Source of the DNA: Postechiella marina
GTDB taxonomy: Bacteria > Bacteroidota > Bacteroidia > Flavobacteriales > Flavobacteriaceae
NCBI RefSeq assembly: GCF_039538365.1
Contig: NZ_BAABCA010000003.1
Coordinates: forward strand, 1 to 64,000
Length of the DNA: 64,000 bases
Direction of reading: 5' to 3'
Shown here: piece by piece, positions 60,523 to 64,000 of the stretch
Layout of the letters: each line of letters begins with the position of its first letter
How positions within the stretch are numbered: position 1 is the stretch's first letter
The notes under the pieces: model-generated
The model's input: the letters and a program-made list of their open reading frames with translations, nothing else
The model's database searches: none
What the model was told of the DNA's origin: nothing
Program-made: the position numbers and the translations under genes

Positions 60523-61728
60523 TTAATTAGTTGTATGCGACTTCTTTAATTTATAAAATGTCGCCTGAGCATAATCATCTGCATCACCAGAATTATTTTG
60601 ATTATAAACACCCGCTTTAAAATACATATATTGTCCGCTAACATCAAAACCACTATTAGTCATATCAACCGTTTTTATAACATCTGCTTTGCCTTCTCTA
60701 GAAATAGTAACCGTTAAAGTATTACCAATAACCTTAATATTATACGAAAATTTTTCGTTGAGAGCAATCCCATCAGTCGGGTTAGCAGCACTGCTACTTC
60801 TAGAACCAATCATGTCATACCATTGTTCATCACCATTACCATCAGTAGGTTCGTGAGCATAGTAAATAGACCCTAAAGTATTATCTTTTAATTTTCTGTA
60901 ATATAAACGAATAGGCTCATCATCATTAGCATGAATTTGTCCAATAATAACACGACCAACTTGGTTACTACTTCCTGTAGTTGTTACATAATTTACAGCT
61001 AATGTGGCACTCATTTCGCCATCATATCCAGCAGCAGCATTCTTATCTTGAGTTGATGCTGCTCCCAAAACCCAATTATTTTTATTTACACCTTTTGTAT
61101 CAATGCTAGTATTAGTACCCCTTAGCATTTCGCGAAGTTCTACTCTTGTATAGCTTGTATTAGCAGAGGTTTTAAAACCTTCTACCGGACATTTAAACAC
61201 CATACCACCATCAGTAGCAGTATAAAAATACTTACTATTTTCATAATTAGAATTAATCTCACTTACAGTAATTGTGGTTGCTGTACCACTGCCTTTATCT
61301 TCTGGGATACTCAAATTCCAAGTGGTTAAATCAAAGTTATCAGACGGTGTTGCATTAGCATCCAAACTACCATTATTTTCTACTCGAGCTGCTTGAGTAA
61401 TAGTAATTTTTTTTGAAATATCGCCTCCAAAAACAGTTATTACACCTGTACGCTTAGCATTACTTACATTGGCCAAAACAGATACATTAATAGTGCCACT
61501 AGTAATACCATTTGTTGGTGTAAGAGTTATCCAATCGGTATTATTCTCTGTATACCAATATAAATTAGCAATTACTGTTATTGCTTTAGTTTCTTCACTT
61601 GCAGAAAACTCAGGTAGCGTAGACACTTCTAAATTATCGATTTGCTCTTTTTTATCAGAGTCGCTAGAACTACAACTAAATAAAACTGTAGCTACTAGCA
61701 AAGTAAAAACAATATTGAATACTCTCAT
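60523..61728 (-). CDS. BACON-PL7 alginate lyase lipoprotein
   Basis: The 401-residue protein has a lipoprotein signal (Cys19 in LFSCSSSD). Next is a BACON domain (about 33-114), with WYTENNTDWITLTPTNG and ITITQAA. The C-terminal 275 residues form a PL7 alginate lyase: RVELREML (195-202), QIHA (264-267) and YFKAGVYNQN (369-378), which are the three conserved strands of that family with catalytic Arg, Gln/His and Tyr. It cuts alginate by beta-elimination at the cell surface. In PL7 the QIH form often goes with a preference for guluronate-containing sites; that is family knowledge, not read here. Confidence 0.92.
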   Translation of the reverse strand: MRVFNIVFTLLVATVLFSCSSSDSDKKEQIDNLEVSTLPEFSASEETKAITVIANLYWYTENNTDWITLTPTNGITSGTINVSVLANVSNAKRTGVITVFGGDISKKITITQAARVENNGSLDANATPSDNFDLTTWNLSIPEDKGSGTATTITVSEINSNYENSKYFYTATDGGMVFKCPVEGFKTSANTSYTRVELREMLRGTNTSIDTKGVNKNNWVLGAASTQDKNAAAGYDGEMSATLAVNYVTTTGSSNQVGRVIIGQIHANDDEPIRLYYRKLKDNTLGSIYYAHEPTDGNGDEQWYDMIGSRSSSAANPTDGIALNEKFSYNIKVIGNTLTVTISREGKADVIKTVDMTNSGFDVSGQYMYFKAGVYNQNNSGDADDYAQATFYKLKKSHTTN

Positions 61729-61782
61729 CGCATAAGTGATTTTTATAAAAATAGCAATAATTAAATAAACAAATGGTAAATA

Positions 61783-62955
61783 CTACCCAAGCGCCTGCTT
61801 TATATCTGCAATAATATCATCTATATGCTCTAAACCTACAGAACACCTTACCATACCATCTGTAATACCAACTGCAGCTTTAACTTCGGCTTCTACTTTA
61901 GCATGAGTTGTACTTGCTGGATGTGTTACAATAGTTCTTGTATCGCCTAAGTTAGCCGATAATGAACACATTTTTATATTATCGAAAAACTTACGCCCGC
62001 CTTCAACACCACCTTCAACCTCAAAAGCCACAATATTACCACCTAATCGCATCTGTTTTTTTGCAACATCATACTTTGGGTGCGACTTTAAAAATGGATA
62101 TTTTACCCACTTCACCTTAGGGTGACCTTCTAAAAAAGTAGCCAATTTAAAAGCGTTTTCACAATGCTTTTCTACCCTAACTGCCAAAGTCTCTAAAGAT
62201 TTTGATAATACCCAAGCATTAAACGGACTCATTGATGGCCCTGTAAGCCTTGAAAACAAGTAAATTTCTCTTATCAACTCTTTATTACCAACCGTAATAC
62301 CTCCAAGAACACGACCCTGACCATCCATTAATTTGGTAGCAGAATGAATCACTAAATCTGCACCATATTTTATTGGGTTTTGTAAATATGGGGTCGCAAA
62401 ACAATTATCTACAACCAATAACAAATTATGTTTTTTACAAATAGCGCTTAAAAACTCTAAATCTAGCACATCTACACCAGGATTTGTAGGCGTTTCGGCA
62501 TAAATAAATTTAGTATTAGGCTGTATTAAACCTTCAATAGTTTCTGGCTCGTTTATATTAAAATACGAAAAATCTATATTCCATTTTGGCAAATATTTGG
62601 TAAATAAACCGTGCGTTGCTCCAAAAACAGAACTACAAGACACCACATGGTCGCCAGAATTTAACAACGTCGCAAAAGTAGAAAACACCGCAGCCATACC
62701 GCTAGCAAAAGCAAAACCATCTTGGGCACCTTCCATTTTACACACCTTCTCAATAAACTCGTTAGTGTTCGGGTTGCTGTATCTACTATATAAATCGCGC
62801 TGTTTTTCTTCTGCAAAAGATGCTCGCATTTCCTCGGCATCATCAAACACAAACCCAGACGTTAAGTACAACGGTACCGAATGTTCCGAAAATTGCGTAT
62901 TCTCACTCTGTGTGCGTATCGCTTCTGTTTCAAAATGTTTTTTATTCTCGCTCAT
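61783..62955 (-). CDS. metZ: O-succinyl/O-acetylhomoserine sulfhydrylase (MetZ-like)
   Basis: The 390-residue PLP enzyme belongs to the Cys/Met metabolism family. SRYSNPNTNEFIEKVCKMEGA, FASGMAAVFSTFATLL and YAETPTNPGVDVLDL are typical; the PLP lysine is in VIHSATKLMDGQGRVLGG (about 207). It makes homocysteine from an acylated homoserine and sulfide, feeding MetH. The acyl donor type cannot be told by eye, so MetZ versus another close sulfhydrylase or cystathionine gamma-synthase is not settled. Homoserine dehydrogenase is upstream on the same strand. Confidence 0.87.
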   Translation of the reverse strand: MSENKKHFETEAIRTQSENTQFSEHSVPLYLTSGFVFDDAEEMRASFAEEKQRDLYSRYSNPNTNEFIEKVCKMEGAQDGFAFASGMAAVFSTFATLLNSGDHVVSCSSVFGATHGLFTKYLPKWNIDFSYFNINEPETIEGLIQPNTKFIYAETPTNPGVDVLDLEFLSAICKKHNLLLVVDNCFATPYLQNPIKYGADLVIHSATKLMDGQGRVLGGITVGNKELIREIYLFSRLTGPSMSPFNAWVLSKSLETLAVRVEKHCENAFKLATFLEGHPKVKWVKYPFLKSHPKYDVAKKQMRLGGNIVAFEVEGGVEGGRKFFDNIKMCSLSANLGDTRTIVTHPASTTHAKVEAEVKAAVGITDGMVRCSVGLEHIDDIIADIKQALG

Positions 62956-63020
62956 ATTCTCTATCTGCTCTACAAAGTCATTACAACCTTATAAGTTCTT
63001 ATTTTTATCTTTTTATTTTG

Positions 63021-63099
63021 GCATTACCCATTGGGTCGGGCTTTCCGCTGTATCTTTTTTGAGAAAAACAAAAAAGGATGCCGCATCAATCCCTAATGC
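63021..63099 (+). repeat. Dispersed repeat family A, copy 6
   Basis: The outer arms are gcatta (63021-63026) and taatgc (63094-63099). The core is nearly identical to copies 4 and 5. It lies between metZ and the homoserine dehydrogenase gene, which share a strand, so it may be transcribed with them. Confidence 0.9.
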
Positions 63100-63142
63100 A
63101 TTATCAGCCAAGGTTATTTTAAACCTCAGCTCTTAGTTACTC

Positions 63143-64000
63143 CTAATTAATATGTTTAGACAATCTCAAAATATCTCCAAAAACACCTCTAGCAGTCACT
63201 TCTGCACCAGCTCCTGCGCCTTGTATAACAATAGGCTGCTCGCCATAACTCTCTGTAAATATTTCAAAAATAGCATCACTTCCTTTTACATGCCCCAAAG
63301 TGCTATCCTCTAGAATAGACACTAATTTCACTTCTAAATGCCCTTTATCCTGCGATAAGTCTCCAGATAAATCACCAACATATCTTAAAACATGACCAGC
63401 TTCTTGGTTATCCTTTATCTTCTTAAACTCATCATCTAAAACATTTAACTGACCTAAAAATTCTTCAACCGAAATATTTTGATACGCTTCTGGTATTAAA
63501 TTCTGCACTGCAACATCTTCAAATTCATTTTGTAAATCTAACTCTCTAGCTAAAATCAATAATTTTCTTGCCACGTCGTTTCCAGAAAAATCTTCCCTAG
63601 GGTCTGGTTCTGTAAAACCTTTATCTATAGTTTCTTGAATAATTTCGCTAAACGCTTTATCCTGTACCGAAAAATTATTAAATAAATAACTTAACGTTCC
63701 AGAAAACACACCGCGAATTCTTGTAATATTCTCACCAGATTCGTGCAATAATTTAATAGTATCAATTAAAGGCAAACCAGCACCAACAGTAGTTTCGTAT
63801 AAATACTGTTTATTATTCTCTTTTAGCTCTACTCTTAAATCCTTATAAAAATCGTGCGAAACCGTATTAGCAACTTTATTAGACGATACCAAATCGAAAC
63901 CGGCTTTAACAAAAGGAATATAATTTTCGTAAAACACAGAACTTGCAGTATTGTCTACCGCTATTAAATTCTCTAAATGATGATTTTTAGCGTAAGTAAT
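63143..64000 (-). CDS. thrA: Homoserine dehydrogenase part of ThrA (partial, runs off the right edge)
   Basis: The frame is open to the window end (about 285 residues seen), so the start lies outside; a GTG at 63937 is not a real start. Typical segments are GFDLVSSNKVANT, ETTVGAGLPLIDTIKLL, GVFSGTLSYLFNNFS, GFTEPDPREDFSGNDVARKLLILARE and the C-terminal GAGAGAEVTARGVFGDILRL. These are homoserine dehydrogenase substrate-binding and catalytic parts. In flavobacteria such a domain is usually the C-terminal half of a bifunctional aspartokinase-homoserine dehydrogenase, but the kinase half is not in view. It makes homoserine for Met and Thr. Confidence 0.9.
   Translation of the reverse strand: MTYAKNHHLENLIAVDNTASSVFYENYIPFVKAGFDLVSSNKVANTVSHDFYKDLRVELKENNKQYLYETTVGAGLPLIDTIKLLHESGENITRIRGVFSGTLSYLFNNFSVQDKAFSEIIQETIDKGFTEPDPREDFSGNDVARKLLILARELDLQNEFEDVAVQNLIPEAYQNISVEEFLGQLNVLDDEFKKIKDNQEAGHVLRYVGDLSGDLSQDKGHLEVKLVSILEDSTLGHVKGSDAIFEIFTESYGEQPIVIQGAGAGAEVTARGVFGDILRLSKHIN

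Noticed and set aside
62597..63136. Plus-strand open frame of about 179 codons across the metZ start and repeat copy 6
   Set aside because: It is the antisense of metZ and then runs through the repeat; no family pattern is seen.
63143..63937. Homoserine dehydrogenase starting at GTG 63937
   Set aside because: The same frame continues without a stop to the window edge and the added residues fit the family, so the gene is cut by the edge, not complete.
1..64000. CRISPR arrays, tRNA or rRNA genes, insertion sequences, prophage genes
   Set aside because: I looked for spaced identical repeats, cloverleaf-like sequences, transposase motifs and phage structural genes and found none that hold up.

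Overview
The window is a 64 kb piece of an AT-rich chromosome from a member of the Bacteroidota, almost certainly a marine Flavobacteriaceae. The evidence is a SusC/SusD pair, a FecR/ECF sigma pair, the gliding-motility ATPase GldA, a type IX secretion C-terminal signal, a PID-CTERM sorting signal, a BACON-PL7 alginate lyase, a two-gene MetH, and promoters of the Bacteroidota form (TTG or TTTG, 18-21 bp, TAnnTTTG). I see no rRNA, tRNA, CRISPR array, intact transposase or phage gene. Most of the window is core metabolism.

Layout. 0.4-2.6 kb: a repeat and a putative porin. 2.7-12.9 kb: a nutrient-uptake locus on the minus strand (ECF sigma, FecR, SusC, SusD, zinc metallohydrolase lipoprotein, DUF4302 lipoprotein, and perhaps one more lipoprotein). 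13.2-18.3 kb, plus strand: RNase HII, a beta-propeller-like lipoprotein, a secreted protein and a nucleoid-associated protein. 18.3-20.8 kb: a second ECF sigma with a single-span protein and a beta-barrel protein. 21.2 kb: a PID-CTERM protein. 21.6-28.3 kb: polyprenyl synthase, RlmN, QueA, AroA, a MazG-like enzyme, Dtd and RsgA. 29.1-33.3 kb: a Phe/Tyr operon (pheA, aminotransferase, tyrA, DAHP synthase-chorismate mutase) behind what looks like an aromatic leader-peptide attenuator. 33.7-38.1 kb: gldA, pta, ackA. 38.1-39.9 kb: a GIN-domain lipoprotein and a PagL-like lipid A deacylase homologue.

40-63 kb is dominated by sulfur metabolism. The met operon (split metH, a small monooxygenase, a small unknown gene, metF) lies behind a well-preserved SAM-I riboswitch. 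It is followed by cysE-cysM, then by the assimilatory sulfate operon read from 55.6 kb: DUF2061, cysH, cysD, cysN, sulfite reductase-HEPN fusion, siroheme genes and a ferredoxin-NADP reductase. An Rrf2 regulator lies just upstream, and a perfect palindrome overlaps the operon promoter. MetZ and the C-terminal part of homoserine dehydrogenase close the window. Sulfate is thus reduced to sulfide, fixed into cysteine or homocysteine, and methylated to methionine. Between these lie a decayed HlyD exporter fragment, a 1230-residue T9SS-exported Asp-box protein and the alginate lyase.

Two kinds of structured repeat are scattered between genes. A family of about 80-120 bp occurs six times, with outer stems that change in compensating fashion and exchangeable cores. 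Short palindromes of 24-33 bp cluster around the met/cys genes. The most interesting signals are the Phe/Tyr leader peptide with terminator and antiterminator, the covarying repeat family, and the operator-like palindrome on the sulfate operon promoter.
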